Positions 29,859-39,326 of a stretch of DNA of 64,000 bases are shown in pieces; positions within the stretch are counted from its first letter, which is position 1; each line of letters opens with the position of its first letter. Made by a program: the position numbers and the translations under genes. Below the pieces are notes generated by a model that ran no database searches, had not been told where the DNA came from, and saw only the letters and a program-made list of their open reading frames with translations. The stretch is from Whitmania pigra. Taxonomy: Eukaryota > Annelida > Clitellata > Hirudinida > Haemopidae. The stretch lies in NCBI GenBank assembly GCA_021613335.1, contig JAJTWR010000141.1, forward strand, positions 16,341 to 80,340, in the 5' to 3' direction.

Positions 29859-30428
29859 TTAAGGCGCTAATTGCTCCTCTAAATAAGTTTTCCCGGAGGC
29901 TTCAACAATTTTATACGAGCTAAAATCCTGCGGCGCGCTAAAATGTGTGCCGCTGATGGTAGAGCCGTCTTTCCATTTTACGGTTCCGTACGGAGAGGTA
30001 TACATTTTTGTATTCTCATTCCAGGTCAGCTCGTCTGTTGTAAAAGTCATATTATCGCTAACAAGCACCACATTTTTACGAAAAACGGTGATTTTATCTG
30101 TTTCCTTATTAATGGCATAATCTGAACGCAGGCTTCCGCTTTGATTCATATGATCGTCAAAAAAAATAATATTTAAGCCTTTCGGCATCTCGCTGTATGC
30201 GTTGCCGCTTGAAGGAGTAACCTTATCCAAAACAGGGGCAGTTCCTTTGGCCTTTACTTTAGCAGAATCGCTATATATGATTTCCACATCATAAGAACGG
30301 TCTTTTGACAGGGTTATCTTTTTTATAGAAATTGAAGAAACTTTTTTTAAATCGTCGCTGTTACAACCCAGCAAACAACCCGTTAAAAACAATGCCGGGA
30401 ATAAACCGTATTTTTTGGCAAAAGCCAT
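29859..30428 (-). CDS. lptC: LptC-like LPS export periplasmic protein
   Basis: The 189-residue protein has a lipoprotein-like signal (ALFLTGCLLGCN) and a beta-jellyroll pattern. Recognisable text includes KGLNIIFFDDHMNQSGSLRSDYAI and ELTWNENTKMYTSPYGTVKWKDGSTISGT, the latter typical of LptC/YrbK family proteins that carry LPS from LptB2FG to LptA. It lies between an outer-membrane barrel gene and ppiD, an arrangement frequent in Sphingobacteria. Symbol assigned by domain pattern and context. Confidence 0.8.
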   Translation of the reverse strand: MAFAKKYGLFPALFLTGCLLGCNSDDLKKVSSISIKKITLSKDRSYDVEIIYSDSAKVKAKGTAPVLDKVTPSSGNAYSEMPKGLNIIFFDDHMNQSGSLRSDYAINKETDKITVFRKNVVLVSDNMTFTTDELTWNENTKMYTSPYGTVKWKDGSTISGTHFSAPQDFSSYKIVEASGKTYLEEQLAP

Positions 30429-30433
30429 ACCTG

Positions 30434-31738
30434 CTAATCGAATTTAAAACGTTGGAACCACTTATCGTTTAATGTAAAACCCAGAGTAAAATTCACATAC
30501 CGCTCTGATAAAAGACCATTGGTTATCCTTCCGCGTTTGCCTAATTCTATTGCAACATTTGCCTTATAAAAAGTATTTCTGGAATACGATGAAAGCGGCA
30601 AGCCTAAACCAAATGTTATGGCCGTATTTTTAATGTTTTGCTGATTAATTTGAACATAGGTTTTATCATAACAGAAACCAAAACGGTAATCTACGCGCTT
30701 AAAATAACCGCTAATTGCAGTATTATCGGGCGTAAATTGGCCGCCTACAGAAAACCCGTACGTATCCTGAAGATTTTGATTTGTTCCGGAAATGATTAAT
30801 TCAGACCATTTGCCGATTCGGTAATCGACTCCAAATAACCATTTATTTTCTTTTTGAACAGAAAACCCAAAATTGTGCAACAAAGGTAATTTTAAATTTG
30901 TCGGCACATTTTCTTTTATCTCTAAGGTATCTATCGCTTCCATTTCATTCCCTGAAATGTCATTAAAATATTGTGTAACGTAGTTGCTTGTCTTAGATTT
31001 TAGCTTTGATTGCGACGAACCAGAATAACCTAGTACAAAGGACGTTTTGCGGGCAATTTTAAAATCATACTGTACGCCATAACTAAACGCAACGCCCTTT
31101 GTAGAATTTTTAACCTGATTTTTTAAATTTATGGAAGCTCCCTGTTCATCCGGATATTCGCTTGCCCGGCTTTGTATCAGGTTGCCAAACAAATACTCGG
31201 CATTTGCCCCTAAGCTGAAATGATTTCCAAATCGGATTCCATAACCTATATAAGCCTTAGATAAACCGCCTTCGCCACGGTAAATGTATTTCACGTTTTT
31301 AGACTGCGAACCCTCGCCCACAGTGGCGATATTAGAAAAATCATAACCTAATTCTGAATAAGGTAAAATGCCGATGCTTAAGGCTGATTTTAGCGTAACC
31401 GGAAACGCCATAGCCACGTGGGCTAAGGTGGCGTTAAAATTATTTTCGCTTATTTTACCGTTATCTAACCACCTGTAGGTTGTGCTGAGTCCAATATCTA
31501 TGGAAGTAAGACTGATGTTTGCATAAGTTGCCGGGTTTTGCATGTTAATATTATTAAAGAAATTACTTTTTTGAACGCCTGTTGAGATGCCTCCCATCGC
31601 TCTATACTGAGGAAGCAAGGAACCTTTTATATTCCCTAGTCCAAATTTAGAATAGGGCGATTGAATAGTAATTTGCGCATGGGCAGCGCCGATACTTAAA
31701 ATGGTAAAAACAAATATATTTCTTAACTTTTTATACAT
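30434..31738 (-). CDS. outer-membrane beta-barrel protein (FadL/porin-like)
   Basis: The 434-residue protein has a signal peptide ending AHAQ and begins ITIQSPYSKFGLGNIKGS. Many alternating aromatic strands follow, for example FSLGANAEYLFGN, SFVLGYSGSSQSKLK, WLFGVDYRIGKWSELIISG, FGFCYDKTYVQ, and a final ...GFTLNDKWFQRFKFD. This is a barrel of the FadL/OMPP1-like class common in Bacteroidota. It starts 2 bases after the coaX stop on the minus strand and ends 5 bases before lptC, so the three form an operon. Substrate unknown. Confidence 0.7.
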   Translation of the reverse strand: MYKKLRNIFVFTILSIGAAHAQITIQSPYSKFGLGNIKGSLLPQYRAMGGISTGVQKSNFFNNINMQNPATYANISLTSIDIGLSTTYRWLDNGKISENNFNATLAHVAMAFPVTLKSALSIGILPYSELGYDFSNIATVGEGSQSKNVKYIYRGEGGLSKAYIGYGIRFGNHFSLGANAEYLFGNLIQSRASEYPDEQGASINLKNQVKNSTKGVAFSYGVQYDFKIARKTSFVLGYSGSSQSKLKSKTSNYVTQYFNDISGNEMEAIDTLEIKENVPTNLKLPLLHNFGFSVQKENKWLFGVDYRIGKWSELIISGTNQNLQDTYGFSVGGQFTPDNTAISGYFKRVDYRFGFCYDKTYVQINQQNIKNTAITFGLGLPLSSYSRNTFYKANVAIELGKRGRITNGLLSERYVNFTLGFTLNDKWFQRFKFD

Positions 31739-31740
31739 AT

Positions 31741-32478
31741 CTATGATACAATAACTTCATTTAATCCTCTCAAAACCAAATAGGGTTCAATAATAATTTG
31801 GTTTGCAAAGATGCTACTTTTTAATTGTTTGCTCAAAAAATCTGCATCGCCGCCGGTTAATACTATTTTTAACGACGCGTTTCTGTTGTTTTCAATCTGC
31901 ATAAATCCCTCTATTTCGTTTAAAACTCCACGCAAAACGCCATTTTTCAGCGCGTTCTCCGTATTGTTACCCTCCGGCACAAATTCCTCGTTTTTATCAA
32001 AAAAAACCAGCGGCAGTCTTCCGGTATAATCATTCAAAGCCTTAAACCGCATATTTATGCCTAAACTTATGCTTCCGCCTTTGTATACCGATTCTGCGGT
32101 TAAAACATCGTAAGTAATACAAGTACCCGCGTCTATAAGCAACGAGTTTTGTTTATGATAAAGTTTAAAAGCGGCAACAATTTTGGCCCATCTATCCAAC
32201 CCTAAAGTAGATACAGATTGATATTCATTTTTGATACCCGGATTATAAGTTGTACTAAAACTCAGTATTTCAATATGCGGCGCTAAATAATCTGACAGCG
32301 GTTCCGTTTGATCGGCAACGCTTGATATCACCCCTTTTTTAATATTGAAACGCTCAATCAAAAAATCAAACACACTGTAATCGATTTGTTCTTTTCGTTC
32401 AAAATGCAATAGTTCTCTTTCTTGAAAAATTGCCGTTTTACAGGATGAATTACCAATGTCTATAACCAAATTAGACAT
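31741..32478 (-). CDS. coaX: type III pantothenate kinase
   Basis: The 245-residue ASKHA-fold kinase has the phosphate-1 motif LVIDIGNSSCKTAIF, the pantothenate site with STLGLDRWAKIVAAF (GxDR), phosphate-2 LLIDAGTCITYDVL, and KGGSISLGINMRFKAL. All are diagnostic of CoaX, which phosphorylates pantothenate in the first step of CoA synthesis and is insensitive to CoA feedback. Length is normal. It is the first gene of the coaX-OMP-lptC-ppiD group. Confidence 0.95.
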   Translation of the reverse strand: MSNLVIDIGNSSCKTAIFQERELLHFERKEQIDYSVFDFLIERFNIKKGVISSVADQTEPLSDYLAPHIEILSFSTTYNPGIKNEYQSVSTLGLDRWAKIVAAFKLYHKQNSLLIDAGTCITYDVLTAESVYKGGSISLGINMRFKALNDYTGRLPLVFFDKNEEFVPEGNNTENALKNGVLRGVLNEIEGFMQIENNRNASLKIVLTGGDADFLSKQLKSSIFANQIIIEPYLVLRGLNEVIVS

Positions 32479-32638
32479 ACAAAATAAAAAATTCGGGTAG
32501 TTTATTAGCCATTCCTGTAAGTTTTTAAATCTACCATTTTTATTATCTTTGTTACTTTTGAATTATAAAATTTCCGCATATACCCTGCAAAGCTATTAAT
32601 CTTTAGGGAGTTTAGCGGAGGGGTTTTGTTAAAAAAGG

Positions 32639-33625
32639 TTAAACCAGCAAAAAATATTGTATGGAGATAATCAGCAATACAAAAAGCAATTCGTAAAACC
32701 ATCTTTTTTTAGCGTTAGAAAAATAATATGCAAGCAAAACGGCTCCGGAGGGCGCCGCAAGCAAAAAATGATAAACCTTAAAATTTGGCTCCATGTAAAA
32801 GCTGGCAATAGACAGCAAAAACATGAAAAAAAGCAGTTGAAATCCTTTTCTTGTATTAATAAAACTCCTGAAAAAATTCTTCCAAAGCTGTAAAATGGCC
32901 AATACAAAAATTACCGCCACAGGAATAAGCGTTAAATAATCGCTGTAATTAATTTTTTTTAACGGCGAGGGATATTTGTTGGCCAAGGGTTTCCATATTT
33001 GATAAAACTGTTCTAAACGATCATTCCAGTAATAATAAACGGTTAAGAGAAAAAAAATGGTTAAAAAACCTAATAATCCGCATAACCACTCTCGCCAGTT
33101 AAATGGGCGAAAAAGCAAAAGCCCCAGCCAAACCAAAATCCATAAAGCTAAAAAGGGAAAATAAATAAGCGTTCCAAACGCAACAATCATCCCAATATCA
33201 AACGTAATTGCCATTGCAGAGGGTTCTTTGGCCATTTTTAAAAATTTTTCTATCATCGAAATAATCAAAAAATTACAAATTAATGGGGGGCTAAGAATCA
33301 TAAAAGGCAAAAAAAGGCTTGAACCGGTAATATACAACAGCCCCGGCAAATAACCCGGTTTTGATAAAAGGGCATTATTATTTATAATGCGATTAAAAAA
33401 TAAAGCCTGAACGTAAACGATAATTAAAGCAATAGCAGCATTTTCTCCGGCGGATAGCGAGTTTATTTTCAGGTATTTTTCAACAAATTGCGTATAAGGT
33501 TGTTCTAAAAAAGCAATATGAAACTCGGCGGGTAAACGCACAAAAATACCCGCGCGGATAAAAATGGTAAAAGCGGCCAATAAAAGCAGGTTTACCGGGT
33601 TTAGCGATCTAAACTGGTTAATCAT
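32639..33625 (-). CDS. DUF6427 family integral membrane protein
   Basis: The 328-residue protein has about nine to ten hydrophobic helices spread over its length (for example NLLLLAAFTIFIRAGIFV, ENAAIALIIVYVQALFF, LLYITGSSLFLPFMI, LIYFPFLALWILVWLGLLLF). Conserved text (MINQFRSLNPVNLLLL, FRPFNWREW) fits the DUF6427 family of Bacteroidota. No function is known. A 160-base gap separates it from coaX. Confidence 0.75.
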   Translation of the reverse strand: MINQFRSLNPVNLLLLAAFTIFIRAGIFVRLPAEFHIAFLEQPYTQFVEKYLKINSLSAGENAAIALIIVYVQALFFNRIINNNALLSKPGYLPGLLYITGSSLFLPFMILSPPLICNFLIISMIEKFLKMAKEPSAMAITFDIGMIVAFGTLIYFPFLALWILVWLGLLLFRPFNWREWLCGLLGFLTIFFLLTVYYYWNDRLEQFYQIWKPLANKYPSPLKKINYSDYLTLIPVAVIFVLAILQLWKNFFRSFINTRKGFQLLFFMFLLSIASFYMEPNFKVYHFLLAAPSGAVLLAYYFSNAKKRWFYELLFVLLIISIQYFLLV

Positions 33626-33652
33626 TTTCTTTAACCGACAAATTAAAGAAAA

Positions 33653-34639
33653 TTATCTTGCATAACGCTTTACTACCATGTCTATAATATCGGCTGTTTG
33701 ATTTGGAAAATAGAACTGATGTTCTTGCGGATTTTCTACAAATTGCCGAACAATAGATTCCCAGTTTTTATTGCTCCCATAAATTACGGGTAAGCCAAAT
33801 TGCTTAAGAGCATAAGCATTGCACTGCTGTTCGTATTGAAACCTCATTGGCGCAACCAGCAATTTTTTTTTTAAATAAAGCGCCTCTGCCGGGCCTTCAA
33901 AACCGCCTCCGGTAAACAAACCCTCGCAACTTGCCAAACTTGCATTAAACTTTTGGTTATTTACCGGTTCCACAAACACATTATGATATTGGTAAGCCTT
34001 TTTGCAATGTTTGGAAAAAATTTCCCATTTTACGGGAATCTCTTTGAGCAATTTAACTAAATGTTTGTCGTGTATTGCGGGTAAATAAACGGTATAATAT
34101 CCTTGATGGCTGGCGAGCATCTGCCTGATCTCAGTCCGAATTACAGGGGTGTAGATAAAATCGTCATACCTGTGGAAATGAAAACCCACATGATGGGTGG
34201 TTGGGGCATAATGATTTAAAATTTTTTTGCCCAAAGCCATGATGGATTTGGGACGGGGAACTTTTTTAGATTTAAATGCCGCTTGATGACTCAAAGATAC
34301 CGTTTCTATTTTTTGGCAGCGGCAGGCCCAGGCAGTTACCGGTTCAAAATCGTTGATAATAAGATTATACTCATGAAGGGGTATCCGTTTCATATCTTTT
34401 CTGAACTGAAACAAATCCATGTTTTTCCAAGTTTTCAAAAGGTCTACCGAGCCGTTTTTTCCGAAGATAAAACTGAAACCATGAAGGCGGTATTTTACTT
34501 CTTGGTTTAATTTAACATCAACTTGATTTCCCGATATCAGAATATCCAGGCGGCCATACTTTTGTAAATGCGGCACAATTTCGCGAGCTCTGCTAACATG
34601 ACCGTTGCCTGTACCTTGTATGGCATATAATATTTTCAT
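33653..34639 (-). CDS. glycosyltransferase family protein (GT-B, UGT/MurG-like)
   Basis: The 328-residue protein begins MKILYAIQGTGNGHVSRARE, the GT-B N-terminal glycine-rich motif with GxGH. Its C-terminal domain has ASCEGLFTGGGFEGPAEALYLKKKLLVAPM, the acceptor-side motif of MGT/UGT-type transferases. Bacteroidota often pair it with the downstream phosphoesterase gene, as here (28-base gap). Donor and acceptor cannot be deduced, though an envelope glycolipid role is plausible. Confidence 0.8.
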   Translation of the reverse strand: MKILYAIQGTGNGHVSRAREIVPHLQKYGRLDILISGNQVDVKLNQEVKYRLHGFSFIFGKNGSVDLLKTWKNMDLFQFRKDMKRIPLHEYNLIINDFEPVTAWACRCQKIETVSLSHQAAFKSKKVPRPKSIMALGKKILNHYAPTTHHVGFHFHRYDDFIYTPVIRTEIRQMLASHQGYYTVYLPAIHDKHLVKLLKEIPVKWEIFSKHCKKAYQYHNVFVEPVNNQKFNASLASCEGLFTGGGFEGPAEALYLKKKLLVAPMRFQYEQQCNAYALKQFGLPVIYGSNKNWESIVRQFVENPQEHQFYFPNQTADIIDMVVKRYAR

Positions 34640-34667
34640 ACGCTCAAATATCTATATTCTATTGGCC

Positions 34668-35519
34668 TTAGGCAATTCCCAACTTAATCTTTTCCAATAA
34701 AATGTTGACGTTTAGCTTGTTTTTCAGGTCTTCGCTGTCTGACAATAACCCCTCTTCGATCACTTCCTGCGTAAAATCATGCTCGCGATATTTAAAGATA
34801 GTCCATTGCCCGTTATAATATTCCAAAGCCGTAAGGCTTTCTACCCAATCGCCGCTGTTAAGATAATTTACCATACCATTAGGCGTAACGATTTCTCTTT
34901 TTTCCGGTTGATGAATGTGTCCGCAAATTACATTCTGATAGCCGTTTTCTGATGCAAGTTCGGCAACCGTTTGTTCAAATTTATTGATAAATTTAACCGC
35001 GTCTTTAAACTTTGATTTCACTTTTTGAGAGAAACTCATTTTTGGACGCCCTATTTTAACCATAAACCAGTTTACAAAACTGTTTAGCCATATCAGCAAA
35101 TCGTAACCGACAGAGCCTAATTTAGCTAACCATTTGCTGTGTTGCATGGTTACATCAAAAACATCGCCATGGAAAAACCAAGAACGCTTTCCGTCAATAT
35201 CCAAAACCAGCTTATTTTGTAAAAAAAAAGTTCCTAATTGCATTTCGGCATATTTACGCAACATTTCATCGTGGTTTCCCGTCAGGTAATGAACTGACGC
35301 TCCTTCAACTACAAATTTCATGAGCTTGCGGAGCACTTTGGTATGGGTTTCGGGCCAATAACTTTTGCTGAATTGCCAAATGTCTATAATATCTCCGTTG
35401 AGGATGATTTTTTGAGGGCGAATACTTTTCAGATATTTTAACAATTCTTTGGCATGACAACCATAAGTTCCTAAATGTACGTCAGAAATGACAACGATCT
35501 CAACACCTCTTTTTACCAT
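34668..35519 (-). CDS. metallophosphoesterase, UDP-2,3-diacylglucosamine pyrophosphatase-like (LpxH family)
   Basis: The 283-residue protein has the calcineurin-like motifs ISDVHLG (DxH), LNGDIIDIW (GDxxD), LTGNHDEML (GNHD), WFFHGDVFD and CGHIHQPEK (GHxH). This complete dinuclear metal site and the spacing match the LpxH-like COG2908 group, some of which hydrolyse UDP-2,3-diacylglucosamine in lipid A synthesis. It is immediately upstream of the GT-B gene on the same strand, consistent with an envelope lipid role. Substrate identity is an inference. Confidence 0.85.
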   Translation of the reverse strand: MVKRGVEIVVISDVHLGTYGCHAKELLKYLKSIRPQKIILNGDIIDIWQFSKSYWPETHTKVLRKLMKFVVEGASVHYLTGNHDEMLRKYAEMQLGTFFLQNKLVLDIDGKRSWFFHGDVFDVTMQHSKWLAKLGSVGYDLLIWLNSFVNWFMVKIGRPKMSFSQKVKSKFKDAVKFINKFEQTVAELASENGYQNVICGHIHQPEKREIVTPNGMVNYLNSGDWVESLTALEYYNGQWTIFKYREHDFTQEVIEEGLLSDSEDLKNKLNVNILLEKIKLGIA

Positions 35520-35551
35520 CGGTTTTATATGGATGATGCAAATACAAAACG

Positions 35552-35644
35552 TTAATCTTCCTCGTCTATAAACTTAAACTCGTACGGACTTAGAATAAAT
35601 GCGATTAACAGCGCCACTACAATAATTATAGCCAATTTTATCAT
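35552..35644 (-). CDS. 30-residue single-helix membrane microprotein
   Basis: A minus-strand ORF from ATG 35644 to TAA 35552 encodes a 30-residue peptide: MIKLAIIIVVALLIAFILSP, then an acidic tail ending KFIDEED. It consists of one predicted transmembrane helix with a short charged C-terminus. It fills the otherwise empty 250-base gap between YfhO and the phosphoesterase gene and lies on the same strand. Such small membrane peptides are usually missed by annotation; no family is recognised. Confidence 0.4.
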   Translation of the reverse strand: MIKLAIIIVVALLIAFILSPYEFKFIDEED

Positions 35645-35769
35645 TGTAAAGTAATTTACTATTGACAAAATTGCGCGCATAAAATTAAACAGACGTTAAC
35701 AAAAGATTATCATTTCCGCATCGGATAAAAAATCTCCAAAACCATTAAAAAACGGTTAAATTTCTTTAT

Positions 35770-38256
35770 TTAACGACGTTTTTTCTTTTCTTCGATATAA
35801 AAGGCAAAACCTAAAAATCCGACTAATAAAACAGAACCGGCCAAGGATATTTTTTCGCCCATGTAGTAAGATGAGGGTTCAAATTTAAACGCTACTTTAT
35901 GATTACCTGCCTCCAGTTGTGCCGCACGCAACACATAATTTGCCCTGAAATAAGGCTTTTTAACTCCATCCACATACATATTCCAACCTTTATGATAATA
36001 AATTTCCGAGAAAACGGCAATAATATCTCTAGGCGAGCTGTAGCTATATTCCATATGATCCGGATGGTATTTTTCCATTTTGATAAAGGCCGTCTGCTCA
36101 GAGCCTAAACGAGTTGTGTCTACCAGTTTTTTGTATTGCTGATCAACTATCGCTTCTTTTTTAGGGTCGAAACTGTTAATGGTTTTCATCTCCTGATCAC
36201 TGTTTTTAACCCACCGAATATCCTTTACAATCCAAACATTGCCTAAAGCCGTTTCATTGCGTTGCATGCTTATCGAGCCTGTTTTAGAATCTTGAATGAT
36301 GAAATACTTGGTATTCAACATATCCAGCGCATCCTGATTTACCGATTTAGAGAATTGATTTTGGATTAACTCATCATACCGTTTCAATTTGGCCGCATGA
36401 TAACCCCCGATGGTTTTATGAAAATATGAAGTACTTGCATCGTTAAACGTATTAATGGCGGCATCGTAAACACGAAAATTAGGATCTTTATCTGCCAAAA
36501 TAAAATTATCTACTTCGCGTTGTTGATAGTAGTTTTTTAATACGTTTTTACTTTCAAAATTGCCGCTGTTTAAGTAGCGCTTATCTACCTGCCACATATC
36601 AATTAATATCGCGACAGCCAATAAACAACAGGCCATATCGGCTTTCAATTTTCTGGTTATAAAAGCCCAAATAATGATGTAGCCCGTTAAAATAAAAAAG
36701 AACGAGCGAAAGGCATCGGCTTGGGCAATGGTAATGCGATCATCAACAACGGCTTGGGCAATACGCTGAGCCATGCCCGCATTGTCTTGCAAGGTTTGGG
36801 TTAACGCTTGCACAATTTGTCCATGATTAGAACTTGTAAAACTGAAAAATAAAGCGGGAAACAAGCCTACCAATAGGGCAAAACCTCCGGTAATTCCCGC
36901 GCTCCAGGTTAATTTTTTAATCAACTCTTTTTCCTTCAATTTACTTTCCATAGCTTCTTTAACCGCTAACAACGCTAAAACAGGAACCATTAAACCAACT
37001 ACCGCCAAAATAGACTCTACCGCTCTAAATTTGTTATACAAAGGGAAATAATCATAAAACAAATCAGACACTAATGGAAAATTTTTGCCGAATGATAACA
37101 GCATAAATAACGCCGTTACAACCAATGTCCACCATTTTAAGCGGCTACGCACAATGAATAAGCCAAAAATATAAAGGAAACATATGATAGCTCCGAAATA
37201 ATATCCGCCTTGCGTAAATTGTTTCTCGCCCCAGTATTGTTGTAGGTTTAAATTTTGAGCAAGATATTGGATAACCTGTTGAGTTTGCGCTTGGTCGCCA
37301 CCGGTAAGGTTTTCTGCAACCGCTTTAAAAACACGGCTTTCCGGTTTTATCATTTTATCAACCGAACTCGCCCCGCCATATAAATCCGGAATCAGGAAGG
37401 TAAAACTTTCGCCCACACCCTGACTCCAAGCGTAAGCGTAATCTTTGCCCATTGCTTCTTTTTTGCCTTCGGCATTGGTTAAATTAGATTTACCCCGAAT
37501 GGTTTCTTTGGCATATTCAAAGGTTGTCCAAAGCAAACCGGCATTAACCGTTACCGCCAAAATCACCGCCCCGACTAAAAAGCCAACAGCCTTGCCAAAA
37601 CCGGGTAACGTTTTATTTTTATAGGCATGATAAATTTCTATGCCTACGTAAATAAGCGTAGCCAAAAACAAATAGTAGGTCATTTGAACGTGGTTAGCCC
37701 GAATTTCTAACGCTAAAAACAAGGCTGTTAAACTTGCGCCAAGCAAATAACGCCCGCGTAGTGTCATAAAAATACCGGCCAATACCGGCGCAAAAAAGCC
37801 TATAGCCAAAATTTTATTACTATGCCCGGCAGCAATAAGTACAAAATTGTAGGTTGTAAATGCAAATGCCACCGCGCCGGCCGCCGCTAAATAGGGATTT
37901 ATTTTTAAACTGACAAACAAGAAATATGCGCCCGCCAAAAGTAAAAATACCGTGCCGATGGGCGCCGGAAAAGTCTGCGTAATAAACGCTATGCCATAAG
38001 TTGCTCCATTATAAGCATATTTTACCCATATTTGATAAGCCGGCATTCCGCCAAACATTCGGTTGGTCCATAAAGGGGCTTTCCCTTCTTTTTCTTTGTA
38101 TTCCATAATCTCTTTTTGTGCTGCTTTGCTCTGCAAAACATCACTTTGAGCCGGAATTTTACCTTGTAATACAGGGCTGAAATACGCAAAACATATTATA
38201 ACAAAAACAACCAAAATCGCCAAATGAATGACGTTTTTATTAAACCAATTGCTCAT
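35770..38256 (-). CDS. YfhO family membrane protein (GT-C-like)
   Basis: The 828-residue protein has about twelve to fourteen transmembrane helices, an extracytoplasmic C-terminal domain and a final helix. Text such as MFGGMPAYQIWVKY, GHSNKILAIGFFAPVLAGIF, LNTKYFIIQD, and the end motif FSEIYYHKGWNMYVDGVKKPY with EAGNHKVAFKFEPSSYYMG is typical of YfhO. These proteins are GT-C-fold-like and linked to glycosylation of envelope polymers in Firmicutes; the role in Bacteroidota is unknown. The gene is intact over 2.5 kb. Confidence 0.85.
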   Translation of the reverse strand: MSNWFNKNVIHLAILVVFVIICFAYFSPVLQGKIPAQSDVLQSKAAQKEIMEYKEKEGKAPLWTNRMFGGMPAYQIWVKYAYNGATYGIAFITQTFPAPIGTVFLLLAGAYFLFVSLKINPYLAAAGAVAFAFTTYNFVLIAAGHSNKILAIGFFAPVLAGIFMTLRGRYLLGASLTALFLALEIRANHVQMTYYLFLATLIYVGIEIYHAYKNKTLPGFGKAVGFLVGAVILAVTVNAGLLWTTFEYAKETIRGKSNLTNAEGKKEAMGKDYAYAWSQGVGESFTFLIPDLYGGASSVDKMIKPESRVFKAVAENLTGGDQAQTQQVIQYLAQNLNLQQYWGEKQFTQGGYYFGAIICFLYIFGLFIVRSRLKWWTLVVTALFMLLSFGKNFPLVSDLFYDYFPLYNKFRAVESILAVVGLMVPVLALLAVKEAMESKLKEKELIKKLTWSAGITGGFALLVGLFPALFFSFTSSNHGQIVQALTQTLQDNAGMAQRIAQAVVDDRITIAQADAFRSFFFILTGYIIIWAFITRKLKADMACCLLAVAILIDMWQVDKRYLNSGNFESKNVLKNYYQQREVDNFILADKDPNFRVYDAAINTFNDASTSYFHKTIGGYHAAKLKRYDELIQNQFSKSVNQDALDMLNTKYFIIQDSKTGSISMQRNETALGNVWIVKDIRWVKNSDQEMKTINSFDPKKEAIVDQQYKKLVDTTRLGSEQTAFIKMEKYHPDHMEYSYSSPRDIIAVFSEIYYHKGWNMYVDGVKKPYFRANYVLRAAQLEAGNHKVAFKFEPSSYYMGEKISLAGSVLLVGFLGFAFYIEEKKKRR

Positions 38257-38467
38257 TAAGTTTATATTAAAATTTTAAATCAAGTCAAAAATAAAAATTT
38301 GATACAGATTAGAAAACACAAGGCCGCAGTTTTCAACTGCCATTTAAATTATTCAGGTTTTTATTGAACTTTAACGGTCATCGTGCGGAGCTAATTTTTA
38401 ACGGATTTTTTTATAAAACGGCTTTTTTTGTTACGATACTCCACCCTATAAATATACAAAACATTAA

Positions 38468-38696
38468 GAAACTGTTTAAAAACAAAAAGCCAAAATTTCA
38501 TCTTGGCGACCTGTTTGACGTTTTATTTTGTTGGCTGAAAACAGATTCCCTGCCGCGGATAAGGCCGGAAAGAATTTGCTTATAGTTAGGAAAACTTCCG
38601 AAGACCTAGCAAGGATTTTGAATTCATGTTAAAATAATTCCCAAGCTATGATTTGGCATCCATAGAATTATTTTGAATAAAATTTAAACAGTTTCA
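38468..38696. mobile_element. 229-bp IS remnant with inverted ends
   Basis: GAAACTGTTTAAA at 38468-38480 and its exact reverse complement TTTAAACAGTTTC at 38683-38695 bound a 229-bp segment. The right 39 bases (38658-38696) match 53893-53931 with one mismatch, and weaker similarity extends left to about 38609. Just inside the right end a frame reads IHRIILNKI followed by a stop, paralleling the copy at 53840-53931. I infer an internally deleted insertion sequence keeping both terminal inverted repeats; a target-site duplication is not clear. The rest of the 38257-38929 gap shows no gene. Confidence 0.5.
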
Positions 38697-38929
38697 TTGA
38701 GTTTTTAAGAGGTTGCCTTAACTTTTGCCGTGAAAACGGCAATATATAAAATATCTGCGACAAAATTACAATGTTACATGCCTTTAATAAGTATTTAAGG
38801 TAAATAATCAGAATTTTTTTGTAAATTGCCCCCGTTTTTTGATTTTTTGGAACGCAGAATACCAAGTTTTTGAAAAAATGAATTATTTTATAACCAAAAC
38901 GATTAAAAAACATTAACTTTTGGTAAGTA

Positions 38930-39265
38930 TTGTATAAAAGTCGTATAAATACCGTTCGTTTAATTACGTTTTTTACTTTGGTTGTTTTTACCATCGCCGT
39001 TTCTCCTTGCCTTATTTTACATCATCACTCCAAACCGAGTGTGAAAGCGAAAAAAAATTGCAGCCATCAATTTCATTTAAAAGTTCCAGGCGATGAGCCT
39101 TGTTTGTTTTGCAAAGTTCATTTCGAAAAAGATTTTATATATAAGGCCAAAATCTTTGAGGCGTTTTTGGTTACACAAAATTTTTTTATAATCAATCCGA
39201 TTTCTAAAAGAATCTATATTAACTTAATTACCAATTCGTTACGCGGGCCTCCTTGTCTTTCTTAA
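38930..39265 (+). CDS. small His/Cys membrane protein upstream of a TonB receptor
   Basis: The 111-residue product starts at TTG 38930 (a stop lies two codons before; no in-frame ATG precedes the hydrophobic segment). It has one membrane or signal segment (VRLITFFTLVVFTIAVSPCL), then LHHHSKPSVKAKKNCSHQFH and EPCLFCKVHFEKDF, and ends SLRGPPCLS. The clustered His and Cys residues suggest metal handling. A short His/Cys protein ending RGPP is often found next to TonB receptors for metals in Bacteroidota. It precedes the receptor gene by 61 bases. Function not established. Confidence 0.6.
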   Translation: MYKSRINTVRLITFFTLVVFTIAVSPCLILHHHSKPSVKAKKNCSHQFHLKVPGDEPCLFCKVHFEKDFIYKAKIFEAFLVTQNFFIINPISKRIYINLITNSLRGPPCLS

Positions 39266-39326
39266 TTTCTAAAGCCATAAATTTATTTCCGCAACCCAGC
39301 GACTGTATCGCTTATTTCAAATTTTT

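Noticed and set aside
32544..32551. TATCTTTG promoter-like motif on the + strand between coaX and the DUF6427 gene
   Set aside because: No -33 element at suitable spacing and no + strand gene downstream.
38364..38585. 73-codon ORF upstream of the metal receptor region
   Set aside because: It crosses into the IS remnant and shows no protein-like pattern.
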